Assembly (NCBI RefSeq): GCF_936925435.1
Contig: NZ_CAKZHQ010000049.1
Location: 62,001-126,000 of the forward strand
Length of the DNA stretch: 64,000 bases
Direction of reading: 5' to 3'
Source: an uncultured Ramlibacter sp.
GTDB lineage: Bacteria; Pseudomonadota; Gammaproteobacteria; Burkholderiales; Burkholderiaceae_C
Position numbers and translations under genes: made by a program
Part shown: positions 1-9,564 of the stretch, one piece after another
Layout of the letters: every line of letters begins with the position of its first letter
Numbering within the stretch: position 1 is the stretch's first letter
Notes under the pieces: generated by a model
What the model saw: only the letters and a program-made list of their open reading frames with translations
What the model was told of the DNA's origin: nothing
Database searches by the model: none

Positions 1-341
1 TGGTCGGCGGCATTCCCTGGCAGCCCGGAGGGTGCCCCTCGCGCGCCGAAGCAACCCGTGCCGGGCGCACGGCGATGCCCGAAGGCCGCAGCCCGGACAC
101 CGGCTGCCGCGAAGCCAATGTTCCGGCGCGCCACCGGTGGTTTGCCACCATGTCAGCTGAAGGCCGGTGGTTGGGGTGGTCGGCGCAGGTCCATTCGCGG
201 TTGCCACAGACATGGCGTGCCAACCGCGGTGTTGACGCAATCACATTGGCGAGCGCAGGCCGTCGTCCGCGAGCGTGACCGGAGTCCGGCCACCCCTGCC
301 GCCGGCCTTGCCAACCCTGCAGGCCGGGATGACAGACCCGC
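1..341. other. No confident gene (window edge)
   Basis: This stretch holds no reading frame that I recognise. Frame +1 is open from the window edge to about position 375 but its translation is an Arg/Pro/Ala-rich string without a domain, which is what GC-rich non-coding DNA gives. It could be the decayed tail of a gene that starts outside the window, or the spacer downstream of the YkgJ gene, which ends here on the minus strand. I see no tRNA, terminator with a T tract, or DnaA-box cluster. Confidence 0.4.
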
Positions 342-593
342 TCAGCGCGTCAGCGCTTCCAGCTGGGTCAGGTAGTGCATCGCATGCGCCTGCGAAGGCC
401 CGCACATCTCGGCCGAGGGCTGCAGGCCGGCGCAGACGGCGGGGCGCTCGGGGCTGGCGAAGATGCGGCAGCGGTTGGCCTCATCGAGCTGCACGCAGCG
501 CACGCCGGCCGGCTTGCCCTGGGGCATGCCGGGGATGGCGGAGCTGATGGAAGGGGCGGTGCAGCAGGCACCGCAGCCCGGGCGACAGTCCAT
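342..593 (-). CDS. YkgJ family cysteine cluster protein
   Basis: This is an 83-aa protein with an N-terminal [11 protein letters not shown] motif and further cysteines in [24 protein letters not shown] and MCGPSQ, the spaced-Cys pattern of the YkgJ/UPF0153 family, thought to bind zinc or an Fe-S cluster. Biochemical role is unknown. I chose the ATG at 593 because the motif starts there; the upstream extension to 647 is encoded by a dispersed repeat and would not be conserved. It lies downstream of the FMN reductase in the same direction, 23 bp away, and may be cotranscribed with it. Confidence 0.8.
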   Translation of the reverse strand: MDCRPGCGACCTAPSISSAIPGMPQGKPAGVRCVQLDEANRCRIFASPERPAVCAGLQPSAEMCGPSQAHAMHYLTQLEALTR

Positions 594-595
594 GG

Positions 596-655
596 TGCTA
601 TATGTTTTGTAGCTGCTCAGGCTTGCTGCAAGCGGTCTGCAGCCCAAATGACTTG
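596..655 (+). repeat. Dispersed ~60-bp repeat, copy A
   Basis: The block containing TAGCTGCTCAGGC and GCGGTCT matches the reverse complement of 5349-5412: about 80% identity by eye over the central 40 bases (same TAGCTGCTCAGGC core, then near-identical TG-CA-GCGGTCT-CAG-CCAA). It sits between the YkgJ and FMN reductase genes and encodes the last residues and stop codon of the reductase. Similar short elements are, from memory, scattered through Comamonadaceae genomes; I have not verified this. Confidence 0.6.
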
Positions 656-1198
656 GTCAATCACGGCTTGAACATGGGCCTTGGCGGCGTCGCTGGCCAG
701 CTCGCCCTCGGGTGTGAAGGCATCGCCTGCGCGGCCCAGGGCGTGGTTGGTCGGCGCCACCCAGAAATGCAGGTTCAGCAGCAGGGGCGCCAGGTGGCTT
801 TGCGAGCGCAGGCCGCCCAGACCACCGGGCGAGGCGCTGAGCACACCGGCCACCTTACCGCGTGTGGCGCGAAAGCCGTCCGACCAGAGCGGGTCGCCCT
901 GGATGGGGCTGGAGATCCAGTCCAGCGTGTTCTTCAGCAGGGCAGGGTAGCTGGCGTTGTATTCGGGCGTGCAGATGATCCAGGCCGGGTGGGCGTGGCC
1001 CAGCTCCTTGAGGCGAACCACGTCGGCCGGCGTGCCGCGCGCTTCCAGGTCGGCGTTGTACATGGGGATGTCGAAGTCGCCCAGTTCGATGTGGGTGGCC
1101 TCGGCGCCGCTGGAGCGGACCATGGCGGCCGTGAGCTTGGCCAGACGGCGGTTGTAGGAGTTCTGGCGGGTGCTGCCGGCAAAGACGAGGACTTTCAT
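617..1198 (-). CDS. NADPH-dependent FMN reductase
   Basis: This 193-aa flavodoxin-fold protein is a probable NAD(P)H:FMN or quinone reductase. It starts [20 protein letters not shown], the phosphate-binding loop of the family, and carries the [18 protein letters not shown] segment and SPGGLGG loop typical of ArsH/ChrR-like reductases. The start at 1198 fits the family N-terminus; the in-frame start at 1240 would add residues before the first strand. The final residues and stop codon lie in dispersed repeat copy A, so the native C-terminus was probably replaced or extended. It diverges from mnmG, with 112 bp between them. Confidence 0.85.
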   Translation of the reverse strand: MKVLVFAGSTRQNSYNRRLAKLTAAMVRSSGAEATHIELGDFDIPMYNADLEARGTPADVVRLKELGHAHPAWIICTPEYNASYPALLKNTLDWISSPIQGDPLWSDGFRATRGKVAGVLSASPGGLGGLRSQSHLAPLLLNLHFWVAPTNHALGRAGDAFTPEGELASDAAKAHVQAVIDQVIWAADRLQQA

Positions 1199-1255
1199 GC
1201 CCTGGATTGCAACACAGGGCCGCACAGCTTTTCTGCACAAAGAAGAGGCAGCCGG

Positions 1256-1261
1256 TAAAAT
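1256..1261 (+). promoter_or_regulatory. Possible -10 box upstream of mnmG
   Basis: TAAAAT lies 50 bp before the mnmG start in the only AT-richer part of the mnmG/FMN reductase intergenic region. No good -35 match is seen 17 bp upstream, so this is a weak call based on position and composition. Confidence 0.3.
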
Positions 1262-1310
1262 CGCGGCTTCTCCCGGGCCAGCGGCCCTCGGCGCCCAGCG
1301 CCCACCCCCA

Positions 1311-3259
<1,949 letters not shown>

Positions 3260-3263
<4 letters not shown>

Positions 3264-3907
3264 GTCTGGAGTCCGATCTGCGCGCTGGCGCCGCCGAGCT
3301 GGGCTTGGTCCTGGACGATGGGCAAGTGGCCCAGCTGCTGGCCTACCTGGGCCTCATCCAGAAATGGACCAAGGTCTACAACCTGACGGCCGTGCGCGAC
3401 CCGGCGGAGATGCTCAGCCACCATCTGCTGGACAGCCTGGCCGTGATTGCGCCACTGCGCCGCCAGACCAACAACCAAGCCCTGCGCCTGCTGGACGTGG
3501 GCTCGGGCGCCGGCCTGCCCGGCGTGGTCATCGCCATCTGCTGCCCGGACATCCGTGTGGATTGCGTGGACACGGTGGCCAAGAAGGCGGCCTTCATCCA
3601 GCAGGTGGCGGTCTCGCTCAAGCTGGCCAATCTGCGCGGCCTGCACAACCGGGTGGAAAACCTGGACCAGCCCTACGACGTGGTGAGCTCCCGGGCCTTT
3701 GCCTCGCTGGCTGACTTCGTCATCTGGTCGGCCGGGGCTCTGGCGGAGCAGGGGGTCTGGGTGGCCATGAAGGGCAAGCTGCCCGAGGCCGAGATGGCGG
3801 CTTTGCCATCCACCGCCTCTGTGTTTCACGTGGAACAGTTGCAAGTGCCCGGTCTGGGTGCAGAACGTCACATCATCTGGCTCAGAAAAACTGGGACCCT
3901 CACGTAA
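3260..3907 (+). CDS. rsmG: 16S rRNA (guanine527-N7)-methyltransferase RsmG
   Basis: RsmG (GidB) methylates G527 of 16S rRNA using S-adenosylmethionine. The 215-aa protein contains the N-terminal [21 protein letters not shown] segment, the SAM-binding motif [17 protein letters not shown] (about residues 77-93) and [14 protein letters not shown], all characteristic. The start is a GTG at 3260 whose last two bases and next base form part of the mnmG stop (GTGA overlap), so the two genes are translationally coupled. A near-consensus parS site near the 3' end encodes FHVEQ, as seen in RsmG of several other bacteria. Confidence 0.96.
3822..3837. promoter_or_regulatory. parS-like site 3 (one mismatch)
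   Basis: TGTTTCACGTGGAACA differs from the parS consensus at a single base and equals, on the other strand, the TGTTCCACGTGAAACA variant known to be functional in some bacteria. It lies inside rsmG, about 750 bp before parA. Confidence 0.8.
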
Positions 3908-3937
3908 ACTCAGCCTTCCAGTTTCCGGGGGATTCCC

Positions 3938-4552
3938 ATGTTTGGCGTTGCAGACTACGGCGCGTTTGTCGCCGCCATCATCATTTTTCTGGCGATTCCG
4001 GGCCCCGGCAACCTGGCGCTGATCACCTCCACCAGCAAGGGCGGCATCGCCGGTGGCCTGGCCGCCACCATGGGCGTGATCGCCGGTGACCAGGTGTTGA
4101 TGTGGACGGCCGTGGCCGGTGTGGCGGCTCTCCTGGTGGCTTACCCGGCGGCCTTCCATGCCGTGCAGTGGCTGGGCGCCGCCTACCTGGCCTGGCTGGG
4201 TTTCAGGATGCTGATGGCCAAGCCGGGCGATGCCCCGGTGCTCAACATCCAGCCGCGCCACTACTTCAAGCAGGCCAGCCTGATCACCTTGCTCAACCCC
4301 AAGGCCATCGTCTTTTACATGGCCTTCTTCCCGCTGTTCGTTGACCCGGCCCGGCACCAAGGCATGCTGACCTTCGGCGTGATGGCAGCGACCATTGCCA
4401 CGCTCACTTTTCTCTACGGCCTGACGGTCGTGCTGTTGACCCATCACCTGGCTGAGCGTTTGCGCGCCAACCCCCTCATCACCCGCGTGCTCAACAAGAT
4501 CGCCGGTGTCTTCCTGATCGGCTTCGGCGTCAAGCTCGCCTTCTCCAAGTAA
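3938..4552 (+). CDS. LysE/RhtB family amino-acid exporter
   Basis: This 204-aa inner-membrane protein is all hydrophobic segments with short loops, the six-helix layout of the LysE/RhtB exporters. The family signature AIPGPGNLALITSTSKGG lies at about residues 20-37, and the mid-protein LLNPKAIVFYMAFFPLFVDP is the second conserved block. Substrate cannot be told from sequence; related proteins export Lys, homoserine, Thr or Leu. It sits between rsmG and parA on the same strand, 30 and 20 bp from its neighbours, so it is likely part of the same transcript. Confidence 0.9.
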   Translation: MFGVADYGAFVAAIIIFLAIPGPGNLALITSTSKGGIAGGLAATMGVIAGDQVLMWTAVAGVAALLVAYPAAFHAVQWLGAAYLAWLGFRMLMAKPGDAPVLNIQPRHYFKQASLITLLNPKAIVFYMAFFPLFVDPARHQGMLTFGVMAATIATLTFLYGLTVVLLTHHLAERLRANPLITRVLNKIAGVFLIGFGVKLAFSK

Positions 4553-4572
4553 AAGAACAGAAGAACAAACTG

Positions 4573-5343
4573 ATGGCCAAGATTTTTTGCGTTGCCAACC
4601 AGAAGGGTGGGGTTGGCAAGACCACGACGACGGTGAACCTGGCGGCCGGACTGGCCAAGATCGGCCAGCGCGTGCTGATGGTGGACCTCGATCCCCAGGG
4701 CAATGCCACCATGGGCTCGGGCGTGGACAAGCGCAAGCTCGAACTCACGGTCTATGACGTGCTGCTGGAGTCGGCCTCGGTGGCCGAGGCGCGTGTGCGC
4801 AGCGACAAGTGCGGCTACGACGTGCTGGGCGCCAACCGCGAACTGGCCGGCGCCGAAGTGGAGCTGGTCGAGGTGGAGCGGCGCGAGAAGCGCTTGAAGC
4901 TGGCCCTGGCCGCGGTCGACGCCGAGTACGACTTCGTGCTGATCGACTGCCCGCCCTCGCTGTCGATGCTGACCCTCAATGGCCTGTGCTGCGCCCACGG
5001 CGTGGTCGTGCCCATGCAGTGCGAGTACTTCGCGCTCGAGGGCTTGACCGACCTGGTCAACACCATCAAGCAGGTGCATGCCAACCTGAACCAGGACCTG
5101 CAGATCATCGGCCTGCTGCGCGTGATGTTCGATCCGCGCATCACCTTGCAGCAGCAGGTCTCGGAGCAGCTCAAAGCGCACTTCGGCGACAAGGTCTTCA
5201 ACACCGTCATCCCGCGCAACGTGCGCCTGGCCGAAGCGCCGAGCTACGGCCTGCCGGGCGTGGTCTTCGACCCTTCGGCGCGCGGCAGCGTGGCCTTTGT
5301 CGAGTTTGCCAACGAGATGGTCGAGCGGATCCGCAAGATGTAG
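4573..5343 (+). CDS. parA: Chromosome partitioning ATPase ParA (Soj)
   Basis: ParA is the Walker-type ATPase that works with ParB-parS in origin segregation. The 256-aa product opens with the deviant Walker A box KGGVGKTTTT (residues 11-20), followed by VDLDPQGNAT and the Walker B-like VLIDCPPSLSMLTLNG. Length is typical of chromosomal rather than plasmid ParA, and there is no N-terminal HTH. A small hydrolase gene and two dispersed repeats separate it from parB, which is unusual since the two are commonly adjacent. Confidence 0.96.
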   Translation: MAKIFCVANQKGGVGKTTTTVNLAAGLAKIGQRVLMVDLDPQGNATMGSGVDKRKLELTVYDVLLESASVAEARVRSDKCGYDVLGANRELAGAEVELVEVERREKRLKLALAAVDAEYDFVLIDCPPSLSMLTLNGLCCAHGVVVPMQCEYFALEGLTDLVNTIKQVHANLNQDLQIIGLLRVMFDPRITLQQQVSEQLKAHFGDKVFNTVIPRNVRLAEAPSYGLPGVVFDPSARGSVAFVEFANEMVERIRKM

Positions 5344-5348
5344 ACATG

Positions 5349-5412
5349 TCCAAAGTTGAATTGGCCTGTAGACCGCATGGAACATGCCTGAGCAGCTATC
5401 AAAAGAGGAGCA
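5349..5412 (-). repeat. Dispersed ~60-bp repeat, copy B
   Basis: Read on the minus strand this begins GCTCCTCTTTTGATAGCTGC and continues through CAGGC, GCGGTCTACAGGCCAA; it aligns with copy A (596-655). It fills nearly all of the 70-bp gap between parA and the hydrolase gene. On the plus strand its end reads AAAAGAGGAGCA, which supplies the ribosome binding site of the hydrolase. Confidence 0.6.
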
Positions 5413-5413
5413 A

Positions 5414-5953
5414 ATGAAGCCTTCCAACGTCCTCATCCTGCCCGGCTGGGAAAACAGCGGGCCGCAGCACTGGCAAAGCCTGTGGGAAGCGCGCCATGGC
5501 TATGTGCGCGTTGAACAGCACGACTGGATGAAGCCCTTGCGGGGCGACTGGGTGGCGCGGCTGGAAGAGGTGCTGTTGTCGTGCGATGAGCCAACCGTGC
5601 TGGTGGCCCACAGCCTGGGCTGCATCCTCACGGCCGCCTGGGCGGCGCGCTCGAAGAACACGCACCGCGTCAAGGCGGCGCTGCTGGTGGCGCCGGGCGA
5701 CGTCGAGCGGCCGGACATCCGCGACCAGATCCCCACCTGGTCGCCCATCGAGCTGCAGGCCCTGCCGTTTCCCAGCGTGCTGCTGGCCAGCCGCAACGAT
5801 CCCTATTGCGAGTTCGAGCGCGCCCGCCTGTTCGGCCACGCCTGGAACGCGCAGTTCATGGACTACGGCGACTGCGGCCACATCAATGCCGACTCCGGCC
5901 TGGCGAGCTGGCCCGAAGGCCATGTGCTGCTGCAAGATTTAATGAAAGACTGA
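5414..5953 (+). CDS. RBBP9/YdeN family alpha/beta hydrolase
   Basis: This 179-aa protein has the short alpha/beta-hydrolase fold of the RBBP9/YdeN family (serine hydrolases of unknown substrate). It shows LILPGWENSGPQHWQSLWE near the N-terminus, the nucleophile elbow VAHSLGC (Ser in the middle), an acid-loop SRNDPYC, and a GHIN histidine near the C-terminus. I chose the ATG at 5414, which follows GAGGAG at good spacing; an earlier in-frame start would lie within the repeat. It lies between parA and parB and may be cotranscribed with them, but no link to partitioning is known. Confidence 0.87.
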   Translation: MKPSNVLILPGWENSGPQHWQSLWEARHGYVRVEQHDWMKPLRGDWVARLEEVLLSCDEPTVLVAHSLGCILTAAWAARSKNTHRVKAALLVAPGDVERPDIRDQIPTWSPIELQALPFPSVLLASRNDPYCEFERARLFGHAWNAQFMDYGDCGHINADSGLASWPEGHVLLQDLMKD

Positions 5954-5959
5954 ATATGG

Positions 5960-6042
5960 CTCTCCCCCGAAGCGGCCTGCGGCCGCCTCCCCCTCAAGGG
6001 GGCGGCACCAGCGGACCGGCAAAGCCGGATCCGCGGTGCCCC
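5960..6042 (+). repeat. GC-rich palindromic intergenic repeat
   Basis: CCCCCGAAGCGGCCTGCGGCCGCC, then CCCCCTCAAGGGGG and CCGGCAAAGCCGG form a run of nested hairpins between the hydrolase gene and parB. I recognise this as resembling a short repeat common in Comamonadaceae intergenic DNA, but no second copy is in the window to confirm it. Confidence 0.5.
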
Positions 6043-6077
6043 ACGGAAAGACACGCAAGAAATACGGGAGTGATTGC

Positions 6078-7004
6078 ATGGTGACGAAGAAACCCAAGGG
6101 ACTGGGCCGCGGCCTGGAAGCGCTGCTCGGCCCGACGGCCCAGCCCGATGGCAGCCCCGCCCAGCCGCCCTCCGCCAACCCCGGCGCGCCGGCCTCGCTG
6201 CGCCTGGACGACATGGTCGCCGGCATGTACCAGCCGCGCACCCGCATGGACGAGGGCGCGCTCTACGAGCTGGCCGAGTCGATCAAGGCCCAGGGCATCA
6301 TGCAGCCCATCCTCGTGCGCCAGCTGGCCGACGGCGCCAACGCCGGCAAGTACGAAATCATCGCCGGCGAACGGCGCTTCCGTGCCGCCAGGCTGGCCGG
6401 CCTGGACAGCGTGCCGGTGCTGGTGCGCGACGTGCCCAACGAGGCCGCCGCCGCCATGGCGCTGATCGAGAACATCCAGCGCGAAGACCTCAACCCGCTG
6501 GAAGAAGCCCAGGGCCTGCAGCGCCTTGTCAAGGAATTCGGCCACACCCATGAACAGGCGGCCCAGGCCGTCGGCCGCTCGCGCAGCGCCGCTTCCAACC
6601 TGCTGCGCCTGCTCAACCTGGCCGAACCTGTGCAGACCATGCTGATGGCCGGCGACATCGACATGGGCCATGCCCGCGCGCTGCTGTCGCTGGACCGTGC
6701 GGCCCAGATCACCGCCGGCAACCAGATCGCCGCGAAGAAGCTGTCGGTGCGCGAGGCCGAGAGCCTGGTCAAGAAGCTGGGCGCCGAGTTCAACCTGGTC
6801 TCGCCCAAGCCCAAGAAGGAAAAGTCGCGCGACCTGCGCCGCGTCGAGGAAGAGCTGTCGGACCTGCTGATGGCGCAGGTCGAGGTGCGCGTGAAAAAGC
6901 GCGTCAAACGCCATGGCCGCACCGAGGAGATGGGCGAGCTCGCCATCCAGTTCGGTTCGCTCGACGAATTGAACGGCCTGATCGAGAAGCTGCGCCGCAA
7001 CTGA
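6078..7004 (+). CDS. parB: Chromosome partitioning protein ParB (Spo0J)
   Basis: ParB is the CTP-dependent DNA clamp that loads at parS. The 308-aa protein starts KKPKGLGRGLEALLG, the ParA-interacting N-terminal peptide, followed by the CTP-binding motif GERRFRAA (residues 97-104), ENIQREDLNPLEEA, an HTH with GRSRSAASNLLRLLNL that reads parS, and a basic C-terminal dimerisation domain ending FGSLDELNGLIEKLRRN. The ATG at 6078 is chosen from the conserved KGLGRGL start. Its likely targets are the three parS sites in mnmG and rsmG upstream. Confidence 0.97.
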   Translation: MVTKKPKGLGRGLEALLGPTAQPDGSPAQPPSANPGAPASLRLDDMVAGMYQPRTRMDEGALYELAESIKAQGIMQPILVRQLADGANAGKYEIIAGERRFRAARLAGLDSVPVLVRDVPNEAAAAMALIENIQREDLNPLEEAQGLQRLVKEFGHTHEQAAQAVGRSRSAASNLLRLLNLAEPVQTMLMAGDIDMGHARALLSLDRAAQITAGNQIAAKKLSVREAESLVKKLGAEFNLVSPKPKKEKSRDLRRVEEELSDLLMAQVEVRVKKRVKRHGRTEEMGELAIQFGSLDELNGLIEKLRRN

Positions 7005-7033
7005 TTTTTTTGTTGTTGACCGGAGGAAATTCC

Positions 7034-8374
7034 ATGACCAAAAGGACTTTGCTTTCGACCCGGCCCGCCTTGCTGGCGGCTGGCCTGTGCCTGGCGTTCG
7101 GCGCCGGCGCCCAACAGAACGTCAAGCCGCCCAAGCTGCAGCTGTGGATGGACCTGTCCACCGGCGGCATGGCGGGCATGCCCGAGATGGACATGCCCGC
7201 CAGCATGGGCGGCATGTTTGGAGGCCGCGGCGGCCCGGGCGGCGGCAACACCAGCTACGGCCAGGCCCGCGGCATGAACGTCATGCCGGCGCGCGTGCTG
7301 GACATCGCGCTGTACAACAGCCTCAAACCCGGCGCGGAAGCGGCGCAAGCCGTGCCGCCCGGTCTGCGCATGGGCGACAAGCTGCCCTTGGTGCCGCCGC
7401 AGCCGCAAGCCGTGCCGCGCGAGCGCGAGCCCGGTGAGATGAGCGAAGACATGCGCCGTGAAACGCCCAAGGGCCGCATCCTGATTTACTGGGGCTGCGG
7501 CAATGCGGTGCGCGGCGGCCAGCCGCGCGTCATCGACCTGGCACGCGCCAACCCGGCCGACATGGGCGCGGCCTTTGCCGGGCGCAATGCGCCGGACCGC
7601 GGCGCCCGCGTCACGCCCCAGCACGCCTTGTTCCCCAACGAGAAGAACCGCGTCAACGTGCCGCGCGATGCATCTCTGGTGGGCGAGCACCAGGTGCTGG
7701 GCGAGGGCGTGCCGGCCTCGATGAAGTTCACCCTGGCTGCGGCGCAGAACCTGATGCCGGCCATCGAGCTGCAAAGCCGTGGCGGCCTCAAGGACAGCAT
7801 CGCGCTGAACTGGGCCGCCGTGCCGCAGGTGCGCGCCTACTTCCTGCATGCCATGGGTCAGGTCGGTAACGACTTGGTGATGTGGTCCAGCGCCGAGAAC
7901 GCCGACTCCGGCATGGGCCTGTTCGACTACCTGCCCAATGCCTCGATCGACCGTTGGCTCAAGGACAACACCTTGCTCAAGCCCGAGACCACGGCCTGCG
8001 CCGTGCCCAAGGGCATCTTTGCCGGCCCCGAGGGCGCCGCGCGTGGCGACGGCAGCCCCGCCATGCTGCGCATGATTGCCTATGGCAGCGAGAGCAATTT
8101 CGCGCATCCGCCGCGCCCCACCGACCCCAAGATCGCCTGGGAGCCGGAATGGGCTGTGCGTGTGCGCGTCAAGGCCAACACCATGGCCATGCTGGGTGAG
8201 GACAGCAGCGGCCGCGGTAACGCTGCTTCCGCAACGCCTGGCGCGCCCAGCACGCCGGGTGCTGCTGCCGCACCCGCCGCTGCACCGGCCACCCCGCTGC
8301 AAAGCGCGGTCGACGCGGTGCTGCCGGGTGCCGGCGCCGCCACTGGCCTGATCAAGGGCCTGTTCGGCCGCTGA
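7034..8374 (+). CDS. Exported Met/Gly-rich protein of unknown function
   Basis: I do not recognise this 446-aa protein. It has a clear signal peptide (MTKRTLLSTRPALLAAGLCL, cleavage probably after GAGA), then a Met/Gly-rich stretch with repeated GGM and MP units at about residues 45-75, a middle region with GRILIYWGCGNAVRGGQPR, and an Ala/Pro-rich C-terminus ending in a Gly-rich helix. The start at 7034 follows CGGAGGAAATTCC at correct spacing. Met-rich segments sometimes bind copper, but no cupredoxin or CopC-type motif is seen. It is probably periplasmic or outer-membrane associated and is convergent with the lipoprotein gene. Confidence 0.75.
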   Translation: MTKRTLLSTRPALLAAGLCLAFGAGAQQNVKPPKLQLWMDLSTGGMAGMPEMDMPASMGGMFGGRGGPGGGNTSYGQARGMNVMPARVLDIALYNSLKPGAEAAQAVPPGLRMGDKLPLVPPQPQAVPREREPGEMSEDMRRETPKGRILIYWGCGNAVRGGQPRVIDLARANPADMGAAFAGRNAPDRGARVTPQHALFPNEKNRVNVPRDASLVGEHQVLGEGVPASMKFTLAAAQNLMPAIELQSRGGLKDSIALNWAAVPQVRAYFLHAMGQVGNDLVMWSSAENADSGMGLFDYLPNASIDRWLKDNTLLKPETTACAVPKGIFAGPEGAARGDGSPAMLRMIAYGSESNFAHPPRPTDPKIAWEPEWAVRVRVKANTMAMLGEDSSGRGNAASATPGAPSTPGAAAAPAAAPATPLQSAVDAVLPGAGAATGLIKGLFGR

Positions 8375-8384
8375 GCCGCGGGTC

Positions 8385-9428
8385 TTACTGGTAGGCGTAC
8401 TTGATGGTGTAGGCGACGTTGAAGCCCGACGCGCTGATGGACGCGGCGATGTTGCCGGTGTTGCCGGAGTACGAACAGCTGTTGATGGTGAACGTGCCGC
8501 CGGCGGCCAGCTGCTTGAATTGGGTGTCATTGGCCAAGCCGTCGCAGAACTCGGTCTGCGTGGTTGGCTGCGGCACATTCGGGATGGTCACGGTGGACGT
8601 CGTGCCGGCCACACCGACGGTGATCACCAGCGTCTTGTTGCCCGCGGTGCCGCCGGTTCCGGTTCCACCCGTGCCGCCGGTGCCAACCGTTCCACCGGTG
8701 CCGCCCGTCGTGGCGCCGTTGAACGTGAACGTCAGCGATGTGCCATTGATGGTGGCGTAAGCGGTGCCGAAGCCGCCCTGCAGCGCCGTCGGCGACGACA
8801 GGGTCAGCACCGAGCCCAGCGAGTTGCCGTTGGCGACGTACTGCGACACGGCACGCAGGATTTGCCCGTAAGCATTGGTCGTTCCGGTCACCGTCGGAAC
8901 CGTGGTGGCCAGGTTCACGCCGCTCAGCTGGAACTGGCTGGCCACGCTGCCGGCGGCCGTTGCGAAGCTGGCGCTGCTGACCCCGCCGGAGGCGGTCTTG
9001 GCGACACTGAAGGCCGCCGAGGTCAGCGGCGTGATCACGCCAGTGGTGGCGCCGCCCTGGCTGGCCAGCACCACCTGCATCGGGTCGCTCAGGGTCTTGC
9101 TGGTGTTGGTCGCCTCGTCGGTGTAGCTGCCGCCACTGGCCTCGACCACGATGTCACCCACGTAGTCCAGGTCCATGGAATAGCTGCCGGCGGCGCCGCT
9201 GCTCACGCATTTGAGCTGCTCGCCCTTGCCGGCGGCCGTCGCCTTGTAGGCGCAGACATTGGCGCCATTGACCGGGCCCTTGACGACTGCGCCGGAGACG
9301 GTGGTTGTGGTGGCGGCCGGCGCAGCGGGGGCGGCGGGATCATCGGAGCCGCCGCACGCGGCCAGCAGGCCGGCGGCAGCGAGACAGGCGCAAAGCAGCT
9401 TGCGATCGGGATGCGGCAAACGGGTCAT
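8385..9428 (-). CDS. Lipoprotein with Gly/Thr-rich linker
   Basis: This 347-aa protein has a lipoprotein signal peptide with lipobox LLAAC (Cys25). A domain near the N-terminus (SGAVVKGPVNGANVCAY and following strands) resembles a carboxypeptidase-regulatory-like or Ig-like fold, and a Gly/Thr repeat linker precedes a C-terminal domain with paired cysteines (EFCDGL, NSCSYSG). Function is unknown; it is probably outer-membrane anchored. ATG at 9428 is preferred over the GTG at 9437 because AAGGAG sits 8 bases before 9428 and overlaps the alternative start. Confidence 0.75.
   Translation of the reverse strand: MTRLPHPDRKLLCACLAAAGLLAACGGSDDPAAPAAPAATTTTVSGAVVKGPVNGANVCAYKATAAGKGEQLKCVSSGAAGSYSMDLDYVGDIVVEASGGSYTDEATNTSKTLSDPMQVVLASQGGATTGVITPLTSAAFSVAKTASGGVSSASFATAAGSVASQFQLSGVNLATTVPTVTGTTNAYGQILRAVSQYVANGNSLGSVLTLSSPTALQGGFGTAYATINGTSLTFTFNGATTGGTGGTVGTGGTGGTGTGGTAGNKTLVITVGVAGTTSTVTIPNVPQPTTQTEFCDGLANDTQFKQLAAGGTFTINSCSYSGNTGNIAASISASGFNVAYTIKYAYQ
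8644..8716 (-). repeat. Gly/Thr-coding low-complexity repeat
   Basis: Short GGN/ACC repeats encode (TGG)n and GTGG units in the lipoprotein. The tract looks like a slippage-prone linker, not an independent element. Confidence 0.7.
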
Positions 9429-9564
9429 GGACAGCACTCCTTGGCAGGAAGATTGAGGAGCCGCCAGCGTACAAATCTCGGTTACAACTGGATACCCCTT
9501 GTTTCAGGGGTCGCCCCCCCTGGTTCCGGGTTGTGAGCCCGCAGTGGCAGCTCTAGACTGCGCC

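Noticed and set aside
1-341. An Ala/Pro/Arg-rich open frame at the left edge, considered as a gene tail
   Set aside because: No conserved domain, signal or ribosome binding site; composition is that of GC-rich non-coding DNA.
6263-8578. A 771-codon open frame on the minus strand opposite parB and the Met-rich protein gene
   Set aside because: Antisense shadow. The plus strand carries parB and a protein with a good ribosome binding site and signal peptide; the minus translation is Arg/Ala-rich without motifs.
8644-8716. GC-rich short tandem repeats, considered as CRISPR or regulatory repeat
   Set aside because: Units are trinucleotide-like, have no spacers and encode a Gly/Thr linker in a lipoprotein.
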